Shown: positions 27,047-36,982 of the stretch, in pieces
How positions within the stretch are numbered: the first letter of the stretch is position 1
Layout of the letters: every line of letters begins with the position of its first letter
Source of the DNA: JAUMXJ01 sp041781135
GTDB lineage: Bacteria; Bacillota; Clostridia; Peptostreptococcales; Acidaminobacteraceae
NCBI GenBank assembly: GCA_041781135.1
Contig: JBHAZV010000006.1
Span: 1 to 64,000 of the forward strand
Direction of reading: 5' to 3'
Length of the DNA: 64,000 nt
The notes under the pieces: generated by a model
Database searches by the model: none
Told to the model about the DNA's origin: nothing
Seen by the model: only the letters and a program-made list of their open reading frames with translations
Made by a program: the position numbers and the translations under genes

Positions 27047-28324
27047 TTATTTTTCCACCGCGCCGTCGAGCAGCAGTTTTACTACTTTTTCAAACTGAAT
27101 CTGCTCTGCAAGAGCCCTCTGCTGGCCCTCGTAAAACGATCTTACGGTGTCGACGGACATTTTGTACATATCCGCCATTCTTGCGTATTCTTTTTCTTTA
27201 TCCTCGTCGGTGATCTCAAAATTTTCTTTTATGCGAATCTTTTCGAACACCAAATCCTGTTTGATCTTCTGAACGGCATCTTTTCTCATGTCGTTTCTGA
27301 TTGAATCCTCGCCGCCCATAAATTCAAAATACTGTTCTGCAGAGAGCCCCTGGCGCTTCAGCTGATTCGAAAAATGTTCGATCATTGAGTCTAGCTCCGT
27401 TTCTATCATTCTTTCCGGCAGTTCCTCTGTCATCAGAGCGGCAGCTGCTGCAAATACTCTTTGTCGTTTTAATTCTTCACTTGATTTTGCAACTTCCTTT
27501 TCCAATTCCTCTCTGATAAATTTTTTATACTCGTCAAGAGTGTCAAATTCAGAAACATCTTTTACAAATTCATCATTTAGTTCAGGAAGAACAAGCTCTT
27601 TGACTTCATTGATCTTGCACGCAAACACCGCATCCTTTCCAGCAAGATGCTCAGCTCTGTAATCGTCGGGAAATCTCACGGAGACGCTCACATCCTCGCC
27701 TGCAACGTGACCTACGAGCTGATCTTCAAACCCCGGAATAAACGAGCCTGAGCCGAGCTTCAAATCGTGCGCCTTCATGCTTCCACCTTCGAAAATTTCT
27801 CCATCGACTCTGCCCTCGAAGTCTATATTCACTATGTCGCCGTTTTTCGCAGCCCTCTCCGCAACTGTTATCCTGCCATTTTTTTCGCGTTCTTCTTCTA
27901 TTCTCTGATTTACTTTTTCATCGCTGACATTCCTGTCTATTGCTTCGATTTCGAGCGCCTTGTAATCTCCGATTTCAAATTCAGGAGTGACTGCAAAAAT
28001 AGCGGTAAAGACAAGCCCTTCTTTCTCTCCTATGCTCTCGATCTCTATTTCCGGCTTGCTCGACGGACTTAGTTCGAGCGCATCGAGCGCTGCCGGGTAT
28101 TTTTCGGAGACAAGTCTGTTGGCGGCATCTTCAAAAAATATGCCCTCGCCGTAGTACCTCTCCATAACTCCCCTTGGAGCCTTGCCCTTTCGGAATCCGG
28201 GAATTCCGTACCTGCTTTTATTTTTTGTATAGGAATAATTAAGCCCCTCAGCAAATTCTTTGGAATCTAACTCCACTCTGATGGTAACTTCATTGTTTTC
28301 CCGTTTGACGACTGATTGATTCAT
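27047..28324 (-). CDS. tig: Trigger factor
   Basis: 425 residues. It has the ribosome-binding N domain with GIPGFRKGKAPRGVMERYYG (about 40-60), an FKBP-like isomerase domain (about 155-240; NGDIVNIDFEGRVDGEIFEG) and a helical C domain. It is a ribosome-bound chaperone for nascent chains. First gene of tig-clpP-clpX-lon-engB-ppi. GGGGG lies before the ATG. A TATAAT lies about 25 bases upstream of the start, without a good -35. Confidence 0.96.
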   Translation of the reverse strand: MNQSVVKRENNEVTIRVELDSKEFAEGLNYSYTKNKSRYGIPGFRKGKAPRGVMERYYGEGIFFEDAANRLVSEKYPAALDALELSPSSKPEIEIESIGEKEGLVFTAIFAVTPEFEIGDYKALEIEAIDRNVSDEKVNQRIEEEREKNGRITVAERAAKNGDIVNIDFEGRVDGEIFEGGSMKAHDLKLGSGSFIPGFEDQLVGHVAGEDVSVSVRFPDDYRAEHLAGKDAVFACKINEVKELVLPELNDEFVKDVSEFDTLDEYKKFIREELEKEVAKSSEELKRQRVFAAAAALMTEELPERMIETELDSMIEHFSNQLKRQGLSAEQYFEFMGGEDSIRNDMRKDAVQKIKQDLVFEKIRIKENFEITDEDKEKEYARMADMYKMSVDTVRSFYEGQQRALAEQIQFEKVVKLLLDGAVEK

Positions 28325-28374
28325 TTTTCCCCCTATATTCCTTGATTATAGCCTTAATATGTTACTCTAATTAG

Positions 28375-28854
28375 CTAAAAAAGTAAATAATCGGCTTTAA
28401 TAGCATCTATTTCGCGTTCTAACGCATCATTTGCCGCGTCAAAATCAAATCCCCTTCGCATCAGAGCCGCCAAAATCCGCTGCCGCACCTTGTAATCGCG
28501 AGCATCCGCACCCTTTTCGATCTCTCTGCGAAGCCTTTGAGCTGCAATCTCTCGAATTGCAGAGGCTTCGCCGCAATCCTGGGCGTCTGCAAAAACCTCA
28601 TCAATAACATTCTTCGCTATGCCCTTTTGCCTCAAAAAAAATTCGAGCCTTCTCCTGCCGTACTTTTGAGAATTAAGCTCAACATAGTTCCTTGCATATC
28701 TTAAATCGCTAATAATGCCGCCTGCCGACAACTGCTCTAACACCCTGCGGATCTCCGGCTCGTCAAAACCTTTTTTTACAAGAGCTTCGCGGATTTTTTG
28801 CTCCGTATAGTCGCGCCTTGCGAGCAGCATCATTGCATATGCATCTGCCTTCAC
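28375..28854 (-). CDS. recX: RecX regulatory protein
   Basis: 159 residues, made of three-helix RecX repeats (YTEQKIREALVKKGFDEPEIRRVLEQL, read here in part; RLEFFLRQKGI). RecX binds RecA filaments and limits recombinase activity. GTG start with AGGAG upstream; it overlaps the stop of the preceding membrane-anchored gene by four bases. recA is not in the window. Confidence 0.85.
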   Translation of the reverse strand: MKADAYAMMLLARRDYTEQKIREALVKKGFDEPEIRRVLEQLSAGGIISDLRYARNYVELNSQKYGRRRLEFFLRQKGIAKNVIDEVFADAQDCGEASAIREIAAQRLRREIEKGADARDYKVRQRILAALMRRGFDFDAANDALEREIDAIKADYLLF

Positions 28855-29630
28855 TTATTTCTCCTGTACGATTTGTCGACAATGCTTATTTCTATGTAGT
28901 CGACCTCTATCAGGTTGTTGGAATCGCTGCCGTATGCGTGCATCAGGACTCTCACCGCGGGCTTGTCCATCGAAAATGTCGTGAGTATCCTCTGCGACTG
29001 CCCCAGCTTGTATGTGAGGGCATTCGTGCGCGTGTCGTACGAAAACACTTCCTCGATCCATTCGCCATAGATGGGCTTAAAAATTTCATAATTCTGATTT
29101 ATTTCCCAATCAGCCGCAAGCATGCGGAATACATCCTTGCCTGGTCGCCTCTCCTTGTGAATTAGATCATATGAATACTCCACAAGCCCCATGCAGTCGC
29201 CGAGAGAACTAAACCAGCTGTTTCCCGTCCACGGCCTGGGTATGAGCTCCTCGTCATCAGTCTGATACATAGCCATGCCACCAGCAAATATTCCCTCACC
29301 GCGAGTGATGCGTATTTTGCGCTTTATCGTTATGACGCTCCCCGGCGGAACATCTATAGGCTTTGAAACAAACATAGGCATCCTGCCGCCGGAAGAACTG
29401 TAAAGTTCGAGATATCCATCCTCTATCCGAGAAAGTTCCGGAGCGCGCTCAAAGCTGCCAAAGCTGCTTACATGCCAAAAATCGTCAAGCTCTTCGCTTC
29501 CATTGAAATCGAAGCGATACACCTGATTCATTCTCTGGGAATCCGCTATCTGCAATATTGAAATTGCCATAATCGCAAGCAACGCCAACATCGCGCTAAA
29601 AAATATGAATTTTGTCCTCTTGCCGCTCAC
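28851..29630 (-). CDS. Membrane-anchored extracellular protein of unknown function
   Basis: 259 residues. An N-terminal TM anchor or signal (about 8-27, FIFFSAMLALLAIMAISIL) precedes an extracellular beta-rich domain with many aromatic residues (FDFNGSEELDDFWHVSSFG, GYLELYSSSGGRMPMF, GNSWFSSLGDCMG). The pattern of strands and the phrase DGYLELYSS recall concanavalin-like/LamG folds of carbohydrate-associated proteins, but no catalytic motif is recognised. Start is a GTG with a poor ribosome site. Co-transcribed with recX by overlap, probably without functional meaning. Confidence 0.6.
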   Translation of the reverse strand: MSGKRTKFIFFSAMLALLAIMAISILQIADSQRMNQVYRFDFNGSEELDDFWHVSSFGSFERAPELSRIEDGYLELYSSSGGRMPMFVSKPIDVPPGSVITIKRKIRITRGEGIFAGGMAMYQTDDEELIPRPWTGNSWFSSLGDCMGLVEYSYDLIHKERRPGKDVFRMLAADWEINQNYEIFKPIYGEWIEEVFSYDTRTNALTYKLGQSQRILTTFSMDKPAVRVLMHAYGSDSNNLIEVDYIEISIVDKSYRRNK

Positions 29631-29774
29631 CCTGCAAGTCTACCAAAAAAATGACTAAAAGTCAAGAGCAGCGCGAAGCCGGAAATACTGGAATCACTGC
29701 GCTTTATCGTTTGTATACATTTTTTTACATTTGTTTTTATTGCTAATTTAATCCGATTGCGCTAATATAGCCGT

Positions 29775-31130
29775 ATGAATTTAAGCATAAAAAACAACAG
29801 AGATTTTTACGATAAGATGCTGAGCATAGCTGTTCCTGTCACGATTTCAAACCTTATCTCATCCGCGCTTAGCCTCGTCGACAATATAATGATCGGTCAA
29901 TTGGACGCACAGCACATATCCGCTACAGGACTGGCAAATCAAATTTCATTTATACTGATGCTCATTTTCTTCGGGATAAACTCGGGAACTTGTATTTTCG
30001 TCGCTCAATACTGGGGAAATGGCGATAAATCGAGCGTAAAAAAAGTAATGGCAATAAGCTACCTCATATCTACCGCGCTTGCGGCGGTATTCTTTTTAAT
30101 TTCGTTTTTCTTTACAGAAAGCATTATGAGCATGCTCACTCAGGACGCAAGAGTAGTAGAGCTCGGAGTACATTACCTGCGCATTTTGGCTCCTTCCTTC
30201 CTACTGAGCGGAATAGGAGCTCCCATAATGTTCGCTACCCGCAGCGTAAACAGCGCAAAAATAGGGATGTACGCGAGCACCGCATCCATAGTTGTAAATG
30301 CCGTGCTCAACTATATCCTAATCTTCGGAAAACTGGGACTTCCGGCGCTCGGCATAAGCGGCGCTGCGATAGCGACCGTAATAGCGCGAGTAGTAGAACT
30401 GAGCCTGCTCATATATCTTTCGCAAAAACTGACGCCTGTATTAAGCATTGGAATCAAAGACATTTTCAGTGTCCCCAAAGATCTGTTCAATAAGGTCGTA
30501 AAGAAAGCTCTGCCGGTAATTGCAAACGAGGGGTTATGGTCGCTCGGAATGGCTGCAATCACTGTTATTTACGCCAAAATATCCACCGAAGCATCCGCAG
30601 CCATATTTGTTGCCGATACTGTCCGAATGATATTCACAGTAATATCATTCGGAGTCGGAAACGCCGCCGCCGTAATGCTCGGCAACGCATTGGGCAACGG
30701 AGAAATACAAAAGGCGATCGACTACAACAAAAAATTCCTCACAATAAACGTATTGCTCGGAATTATTATGGGCACGTGCCTGTACCTCGTATCTAAATTT
30801 ATTGTCACCACGTTCTATAATCTTGACGAATCGGCGAGCTCCATGGCTATTGCCGCGCTGCACATACTCGCATTCTCTCTGCCTATGAAATTCTATAATT
30901 TAGTCACCATCACGGGCACATTCAGAGCGGGCGGCGACACAGTTTTCTCGCTTATAATAGAAACTTTCGGCGTATGGGGCGTAGGAATACCTATAACTTA
31001 TTTTACCGGACTTGTGCTCGGGCTGCCGCTGCACTGGGTCGTGCTCGCCGCAAATGCCGACGAGCTGTTCAAAGTGCTGGCAGGGACTCCAAGAGTCCTC
31101 TCCAACAAATGGGCAAAAAGACTTGTATAG
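29775..31130 (+). CDS. MATE-family multidrug or metabolite exporter
   Basis: 451 residues, twelve TM segments in two homologous halves; the N-terminal half starts PVTISNLISSALSLVDNIMIGQLD and contains FGINSGTCIFVAQYWG, as in NorM/DinF-like proteins. Cation-driven export of organic cations or other compounds is the family role. Single gene on the plus strand; it ends five bases from the convergent rdgB fusion with no visible terminator between. Confidence 0.9.
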   Translation: MNLSIKNNRDFYDKMLSIAVPVTISNLISSALSLVDNIMIGQLDAQHISATGLANQISFILMLIFFGINSGTCIFVAQYWGNGDKSSVKKVMAISYLISTALAAVFFLISFFFTESIMSMLTQDARVVELGVHYLRILAPSFLLSGIGAPIMFATRSVNSAKIGMYASTASIVVNAVLNYILIFGKLGLPALGISGAAIATVIARVVELSLLIYLSQKLTPVLSIGIKDIFSVPKDLFNKVVKKALPVIANEGLWSLGMAAITVIYAKISTEASAAIFVADTVRMIFTVISFGVGNAAAVMLGNALGNGEIQKAIDYNKKFLTINVLLGIIMGTCLYLVSKFIVTTFYNLDESASSMAIAALHILAFSLPMKFYNLVTITGTFRAGGDTVFSLIIETFGVWGVGIPITYFTGLVLGLPLHWVVLAANADELFKVLAGTPRVLSNKWAKRLV

Positions 31131-31135
31131 CAGTT

Positions 31136-32740
31136 CTATTTGAGAGCGCTTATCAATTGATTCATCGCGTCCGCCCTGTGGCTGATGCGGTTTTTTTCTT
31201 CCGGGGAAAGCTCAGCCATGGTATTCCCACACGGAAGCTCAAAGAGCGGATCATAGCCAAATCCGCCTTCTCCCCTCGGAATCCTGCCTATTACGCCGAG
31301 CACCTCTCCTCTGAAAGAACGTTTGACTTTCTTGCCACACCGATCCCTGAACACAAGTGTAATCACCGAAACAAATCGCGCCGTTCTTTCCGCGGCGGAA
31401 TCCGCCTCCAAATCGCGCAATTTTTTGAGCAGCAGCAAGTTATTTGCCTCGTCTGATTTCTCTTCTCCTGCATATCTTGCGGAACGCACTCCCGGCTCGC
31501 CGCCGAGCGCATCGACCATAAGCCCCGAATCATCAGCTATCGCCTGAAAGCCGTACTTTTCAAAAATATAATCAGCCTTTATCGCCGAATTCTCTTCAAA
31601 TGTGAGCCCATCCTCGACTATATCGTCATATATTCCGGCGTCCGCCATCGAAATAACATCTATTCCATACGGCGCAACCATTGCCTTTATCTCGGAAATC
31701 TTGTGTTTATTATTTGATGCGATCACAAATTTTTTGTCGTCTCCGAGCCTGATTTTTGAAGTATTATTCGATAAAGACGCGCATAAATCCAAGGATTTTG
31801 CCCTGTAAATTTCGTCGGAATTTGGAGGCTGTATTTCCACCGCCTCACCCGATTCTATGCCAAGAATCGCAGTTTCCTCCGTACATATACCTATACGAGT
31901 CAACCTGATGCCGCTGCCTTCAAACGCCGCTTCAAGCGCAGCGGAGTTCTCCGGCGCTACCGCTATGAGCATCGAACCGCTCCCGATAAGCCTGAGCGGA
32001 TCTATGCCTAATTCGCTGCATTTTTCAGCAGTTATACTTAGCATCGGGATGCTTGCAATATCTATCCTGGAACCAACACCCGAAGCGGTGCACATCTCAT
32101 GAATCGCACCGAGCACCCCTCCTTCGGTGATGTCATGCATTGCGCTTACTCCACAGCCTGATGCGATCTCGCCGTCACGCTTTACAGAAATAAATGAACC
32201 AATTTTGCTTCGAAGCGATTCATCATCCACAAGCAAAAATGTACCCTCTATTCCTGCATACTTTGTCATATAAAGCAGATCCTGCGGCTTCGCCCCACCT
32301 GTCCTCTTCAGCAGGGAGGCCGCAACCCTTCCGACGGCTACGGCGCTCACAACTATGCGATTCACCGAGGACGTGCGCTCTGTATGACCGCCTATTATCT
32401 CGACGCCAAACTCTGCGGCGCGCGCGCCGGCTTCCATTATGACAGACTCTATATCCTCGTCGCTTGAGCCTACAGGCGCAAGCACTGTCAAAAGCATACA
32501 CACCGCAGCGCATCCGCTCGACGCGAGATCGTTTATACACACATCCACAGCAAGTCTGCCGTGATGCTCATCCGCCGCGGTTATCGGATCGCTCGTCAAA
32601 ACTATCGCCTCGCCGTCCACTGCAAACGCAGCTACATCCTCGCCTATAGAAGGTCCTATCAGAATGTCGTTTCTAAATTTAGGAAGTTTTTCCAAAATTT
32701 TGCCCAGCTCCTGATTGGACAATTTTCCCTCTTTACTCAC
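31136..32740 (-). CDS. Fusion of an AIR-synthase-like (HypE/ThiL-type) domain to XTP/dITP diphosphatase RdgB
   Basis: 534 residues from the GTG at 32740 (AGAGG five bases upstream). Residues about 1-325 form an AIR-synthase-like kinase or cyclo-ligase fold (SIGEDVAAFA, LTSDPITAADEHHGRLAVDV, IIGGHTERTSS, HDITEGGVLGAI). Residues about 333-534 form a complete RdgB (VIASNNKHKISEIKAM, ADDSGLMVDALGGEPGVRSA, GFGYDPLFELP, ISHRADAMNQL) that removes non-canonical purine triphosphates. The first domain lacks the Cys/Sec N-terminus of SelD, so it should not be called selD in spite of the tRNA-Sec in the window. The linker is short and no frame break is seen. Confidence 0.88.
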   Translation of the reverse strand: MSKEGKLSNQELGKILEKLPKFRNDILIGPSIGEDVAAFAVDGEAIVLTSDPITAADEHHGRLAVDVCINDLASSGCAAVCMLLTVLAPVGSSDEDIESVIMEAGARAAEFGVEIIGGHTERTSSVNRIVVSAVAVGRVAASLLKRTGGAKPQDLLYMTKYAGIEGTFLLVDDESLRSKIGSFISVKRDGEIASGCGVSAMHDITEGGVLGAIHEMCTASGVGSRIDIASIPMLSITAEKCSELGIDPLRLIGSGSMLIAVAPENSAALEAAFEGSGIRLTRIGICTEETAILGIESGEAVEIQPPNSDEIYRAKSLDLCASLSNNTSKIRLGDDKKFVIASNNKHKISEIKAMVAPYGIDVISMADAGIYDDIVEDGLTFEENSAIKADYIFEKYGFQAIADDSGLMVDALGGEPGVRSARYAGEEKSDEANNLLLLKKLRDLEADSAAERTARFVSVITLVFRDRCGKKVKRSFRGEVLGVIGRIPRGEGGFGYDPLFELPCGNTMAELSPEEKNRISHRADAMNQLISALK

Positions 32741-32748
32741 AAACACCT

Positions 32749-34707
32749 CTAACCCTGTATGGAAACAATACTTAAAAATTCTTCTATACCTATGACCGTC
32801 ACTCCAAGCTGCCGCGCCTTTGCCAGCTTTGAGCCCGCCCTTTCTCCAGCCAGCAGGTATGATGTATTCCCGGAAACCGAACTGGAAACCTTGCCTCCTG
32901 CCGCTGCAACCATGGATTCAAGCCGACTCCTGCCGTAGCCCTCAAATGTGCCGGTTATCACAAATGTCATTCCCGAAAGAGAACCGCCTGCCTGCACCGC
33001 TTCTTCCATGAGCACTCCATGGTCCTTTAGACGCTGCACCATCTCTCGATTTTCGGGATTGGAGAAATACCCCACAATCGAATCGGCAACCTTGCTGCCG
33101 ATGTCGTAAATCCCGCTTAGATCATCCGCGCCTGCCGACATAATCGAATCCAGATTGCCGTACGCATTTGCAAGCGCCCGCGCAGTAGACTTGCCGACGA
33201 GCGGTATGCCGAGCCCACAAAGCAGCGCCGACAACCCGCGACTTTTGCTTTCGGCGATCGACCAAAGCAAAGAGTCGACAGATTTATCGCTGAATCCGTC
33301 AAGTTCGAGCAATCTTTCTCTGATCCCCGTCAGCGAGTAAATATCATCTATCCTGCTTATCAGCCCCAATTCGCAGAACAGCTTTATGGTGGATTCTCCA
33401 AATCCTACAATATTCATTGCGTCCTTAGAGACAAAATTTATCAGCTGCCGCTCTAAGCGTGCGCTACATGTCAAATTCGGACATTTGAACGCCGCCTGCC
33501 CCTCTTCGCGAACAACTGGAGTGCCGCACACAGGACAATCAGAAGGCAGCACAAAACTTGGCAATTCGCCTCTTCTTCGGTCCTTCAACACTCCGACCAC
33601 AGCAGGTATGACATCTCCAGCCTTCTCTATTACAACCACATCACCTATCCTGATATCCCTTTCGTCTATGTAATCTTGATTGTGAAGCGTTGCCTTAGAT
33701 ACAGTAGAGCCGGCTATTTTCACGGGTTCAAGCACCGCGAGCGGCGTCAGCACACCCGTGCGCCCAACCCTGACCTCTATATCCCGCAGAGTTGTAATCT
33801 GCTGCTCTGCCTTAAATTTAAACGCCACAGCCCACTTCGGGACTCGCGAAGTAGCGCCGAGCCGCTCTCTTTGCGCAAAATCGTTCACTTTGACCACAAG
33901 ACCGTCTATCTCAAATGGAAGCTCATTCCTAATGCTTTGAACCTCGTCTGTATATTCGATGACCTGCTCTATGGTTTCGCACTCGCGCAGCTCAGCCGTG
34001 GCAAACCCAAGCTGTTTCAGCTTTTTGAACGCACCAAGCTGGTCCGATGCTTCTTCAAATCCACCGAGCAGTTCAAACACGAAAATATCCAGCTTCCTGC
34101 GAGCCGTAATCTCCGGATTCAGCTGCCTAAGCGAACCCGAAGCCGCATTGCGCGGATTGGCAAATTCATCGCTGATTTCAGCAAAGCTTTCGCGGCTCAT
34201 GTACACCTCGCCTCTGACCTCAAAATTGCCGTCAAAATCGACAATCTTTGGCAGACTGCGGATAGTAAGAGCATTCGCAAGCACATCCTCGCCCACGAGA
34301 CCGTTGCCCCTCGTTGCTGCGCCGATAAGCCGCCCTCCGCTGTATCGAAGCGCACAAGTGAGACCGTCTATCTTATATTCTACAGTGTATTTTAACGCCG
34401 CATCAGTTCCGAGCTCGGTCCGAACTCTTTTATCAAAACTTCTGAGTTCTTCGAAATTCATTGCATTTTCAAGGCTTAAAAGAGGCGATGAATGAGTTAC
34501 CTTCCTATACCTATCGCTCGCCTCGCCGCCAACTTTTTGCGATGGAGAGTCTATGTCCTGCTCTCCGAAAAAAAGCTCAAGCGCTCTGAGTTCGCGCACT
34601 GCCTCGTCGTACTCGCTGTCACTGACGAGGGACACGCTGCCCTGGTAGTAAGCCTTGTTATACTTTGTAATAAGTTCCCTTAATTGCCTTATTCTGTCTG
34701 CGTCCAT
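32749..34707 (-). CDS. ligA: NAD-dependent DNA ligase LigA
   Basis: 652 residues. Adenylation Lys112 in EYKIDGLT, the Ia domain at the N-terminus, the OB fold, a four-Cys zinc finger (CPVCG...CPNLTC), helix-hairpin-helix repeats and a C-terminal BRCT (about 575-650, MTFVITGTFEGYGR). It seals nicks in replication and repair. Follows pcrA by 24 bp, a common clostridial pair. Confidence 0.97.
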   Translation of the reverse strand: MDADRIRQLRELITKYNKAYYQGSVSLVSDSEYDEAVRELRALELFFGEQDIDSPSQKVGGEASDRYRKVTHSSPLLSLENAMNFEELRSFDKRVRTELGTDAALKYTVEYKIDGLTCALRYSGGRLIGAATRGNGLVGEDVLANALTIRSLPKIVDFDGNFEVRGEVYMSRESFAEISDEFANPRNAASGSLRQLNPEITARRKLDIFVFELLGGFEEASDQLGAFKKLKQLGFATAELRECETIEQVIEYTDEVQSIRNELPFEIDGLVVKVNDFAQRERLGATSRVPKWAVAFKFKAEQQITTLRDIEVRVGRTGVLTPLAVLEPVKIAGSTVSKATLHNQDYIDERDIRIGDVVVIEKAGDVIPAVVGVLKDRRRGELPSFVLPSDCPVCGTPVVREEGQAAFKCPNLTCSARLERQLINFVSKDAMNIVGFGESTIKLFCELGLISRIDDIYSLTGIRERLLELDGFSDKSVDSLLWSIAESKSRGLSALLCGLGIPLVGKSTARALANAYGNLDSIMSAGADDLSGIYDIGSKVADSIVGYFSNPENREMVQRLKDHGVLMEEAVQAGGSLSGMTFVITGTFEGYGRSRLESMVAAAGGKVSSSVSGNTSYLLAGERAGSKLAKARQLGVTVIGIEEFLSIVSIQG

Positions 34708-34731
34708 ATATGCCTTAAAACTTTTGTTTCC

Positions 34732-36969
34732 CTATTTTTTCTTCATCGGCGCAAGCTTTGCACTCAGTTTTTTTATGCCATTGTCGTCGAATGCTACTCT
34801 TACATATTCTTTCTCTACTTCGACTACAATGCCTTCTCCAAATGCGTCGTGAACCACCTTGTCGCCAGCGCGATAGTCCGCTTTGCTGACCGCGCCCTTG
34901 TTCAAATAGCTGCGTTTGTCGAGCGCAGGTGTTTTAACCTTGCCAAACCCCGCGCCGCCGTAGCCCGAACTGCCCCGAACCGACCTGCCGTAGTCAGATT
35001 CGCTAAAACCCGAACCGCCATAGCCTGCGCCGCGACCGCTAAATGCACTCGAAAAATCGACATCGCCTGCGGATATGCTCCCGCCGCCCATATTTTTTAT
35101 ATATGAAAGCGGAATCTCGCCCAAAAATCTCGACGGAGCAATTCTCTGCGGCTGGTCGCCATACATATAGCGGGTCTGCATATTTGTTATATACAGCAAT
35201 TCCTTGGCGCGCGTGATCGCGACATAGCAAAGCCTGCGCTCCTCTTCGAGCTGGCTCTGGTCATCTTTTGAACGCGCACTCGGCAGAATTTCTTCGCCAA
35301 AACCCACAATAAAAACAACTTCATATTCAAGTCCCTTAGCAGAATGTATTGTCATTAAGGTGACCTTGTCGTCATCGTAATCCATGTCGTCCTGATCCGA
35401 ACGCAGCGCAGTATCCTCTAAAAATTCCCTTAGATTGAGCAAGCCTGCATTTTCATTGACATAGCTCTGGAACTCGTAAATATTGTCTATTCGCGAATCT
35501 GCTTCCGTCGTGCCCTCTTTTTCGTAGAGTTCGATAATGCGCGTAACGCTGAGGAGCTGCCTGAACAACTCGTCGATCCCGAGCACATCCGAGGCTGCGC
35601 TGAGCTCGAGCATATTCTGCGCAAAGCGCACTATCTCCATCTGAGTAGACTTTTTAATACCGGAAATCTCTTCCGCTCTAAGCGCTGCATTTATCAGCGA
35701 AAGCTTGTTTTTGTCCGCAAAACTGTACAGCTTCTCTAAGCTTGTCGCGCCGATTCCGCGCTTCGGAGTGTTTATGACCCTTTCAAATGAAATATTGTCA
35801 GCCGGGTTGTATGCAAGGCGCAAATATGCAAGCATGTCCTTAATTTCCTTGCGGTCGAAAAACTTGTGCCCGCCGTAGACATTGTAAGGTATTCCGCGGT
35901 TTCTGAATTCAAGTTCAAGCTGCCGCGACTGGGCATTGTTGCGGTAGAGCACCGCAAAATGCTTGTAATCGTAGTCTCCATGCAGCTTCTCGATTTCCTG
36001 CGAGACAAAAATCGCCTCTTCTCTGTCGGTGGCAGCCCTGTAATAACGTATTTTTTCGCCATCTCCCTTATCGGACCAGAGATTTTTGTCGGGTCGGTTT
36101 GTGTTGTTCTGAATTACGCTGTTTGCGGCATTCAATATATTGAGAGTTGAGCGATAATTTTGTTCAAGCACTACAAGCTTGGAATTGGAAAAATCCCGCT
36201 CAAAATTTTGTATATTCTTTATATTGGCTCCTCGCCATTTGTAGATGCTCTGATCTATATCGCCAACCGCAAACACATTTACCCTTGTGTCGTCCTCGGA
36301 GCAGAGGAGCTTTACCAGCCTGAACTGCACCGAGTTTGTATCTTGGTATTCGTCGATATGTATATATCTGAAACGCTCCGTATAGCTGCGGCGCACCTCG
36401 GGAAAATCTTCTAAAAGCCGGATCACATTGAGTATGAGATCGTCAAAATCCATGCAGTTGTTCGATTTAAGTTCGTCGTTGTAACGCCTGATGAGTTCGA
36501 GTTCTATATCTTTGAGCCATGTGCGGCTGCCGTTCTTGTAGTTTGAAATGATGGAGAGCGCGTCCTTTGGGTCGTAGCTGAGATCGAGTTCTTTTATAAC
36601 TTTTTTGGCGAGCGCTTTTTGGTCGGTGGTGTCGTATATCGCGAAGTTCGGTTCATATCCGAGCAGTTTCGCGTGCTGCCGGAGTATTCGCACGCATATT
36701 GAATGAAAAGTACCGGTCCACATTGTGCGTATGCCCGGTATATTCATCGCTATAAGCCTTGTCCTGACAACTTCTGCAGCCTTGTTTGTAAATGTGAATA
36801 CGAGTATTTCATCCGGAAATGCCTTGCCGCTTGCTATCAGATTGCCTATCCTCATGGTAAGCACGCTCGTCTTTCCGCTGCCCGCGCCCGCCATAACAAG
36901 AACGGAGCGATCAAGCTCGCTGACCGCCTCCATTTGTCTGCTATTTAATCCAACTAAATTCAGTTCCAT
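34732..36969 (-). CDS. pcrA: UvrD/PcrA-type superfamily 1 DNA helicase
   Basis: 745 residues. Motif I AGAGSGKTSVLT, Ia VFTFTNKAA, motif II DEYQDTN, motif V HSAKGLEYEVVFIVG and motif VI YVAITRAKELLYI. The C-terminal tail (about 640-745) is Gly/Ser/Tyr-rich (GRGAGYGGSGFSESDYG) before the conserved final VHDAFGEGIV segment that binds RNA polymerase in PcrA. GGGAG precedes the ATG. Confidence 0.95.
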   Translation of the reverse strand: MELNLVGLNSRQMEAVSELDRSVLVMAGAGSGKTSVLTMRIGNLIASGKAFPDEILVFTFTNKAAEVVRTRLIAMNIPGIRTMWTGTFHSICVRILRQHAKLLGYEPNFAIYDTTDQKALAKKVIKELDLSYDPKDALSIISNYKNGSRTWLKDIELELIRRYNDELKSNNCMDFDDLILNVIRLLEDFPEVRRSYTERFRYIHIDEYQDTNSVQFRLVKLLCSEDDTRVNVFAVGDIDQSIYKWRGANIKNIQNFERDFSNSKLVVLEQNYRSTLNILNAANSVIQNNTNRPDKNLWSDKGDGEKIRYYRAATDREEAIFVSQEIEKLHGDYDYKHFAVLYRNNAQSRQLELEFRNRGIPYNVYGGHKFFDRKEIKDMLAYLRLAYNPADNISFERVINTPKRGIGATSLEKLYSFADKNKLSLINAALRAEEISGIKKSTQMEIVRFAQNMLELSAASDVLGIDELFRQLLSVTRIIELYEKEGTTEADSRIDNIYEFQSYVNENAGLLNLREFLEDTALRSDQDDMDYDDDKVTLMTIHSAKGLEYEVVFIVGFGEEILPSARSKDDQSQLEEERRLCYVAITRAKELLYITNMQTRYMYGDQPQRIAPSRFLGEIPLSYIKNMGGGSISAGDVDFSSAFSGRGAGYGGSGFSESDYGRSVRGSSGYGGAGFGKVKTPALDKRSYLNKGAVSKADYRAGDKVVHDAFGEGIVVEVEKEYVRVAFDDNGIKKLSAKLAPMKKK

Positions 36970-36982
36970 TTTTCTCCCTATG

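Noticed and set aside
31136..32740. Selenophosphate synthetase (selD), suggested by the tRNA-Sec in the window
   Set aside because: The AIR-synthase-like domain lacks the N-terminal Cys/Sec-containing loop of SelD and is fused to RdgB.
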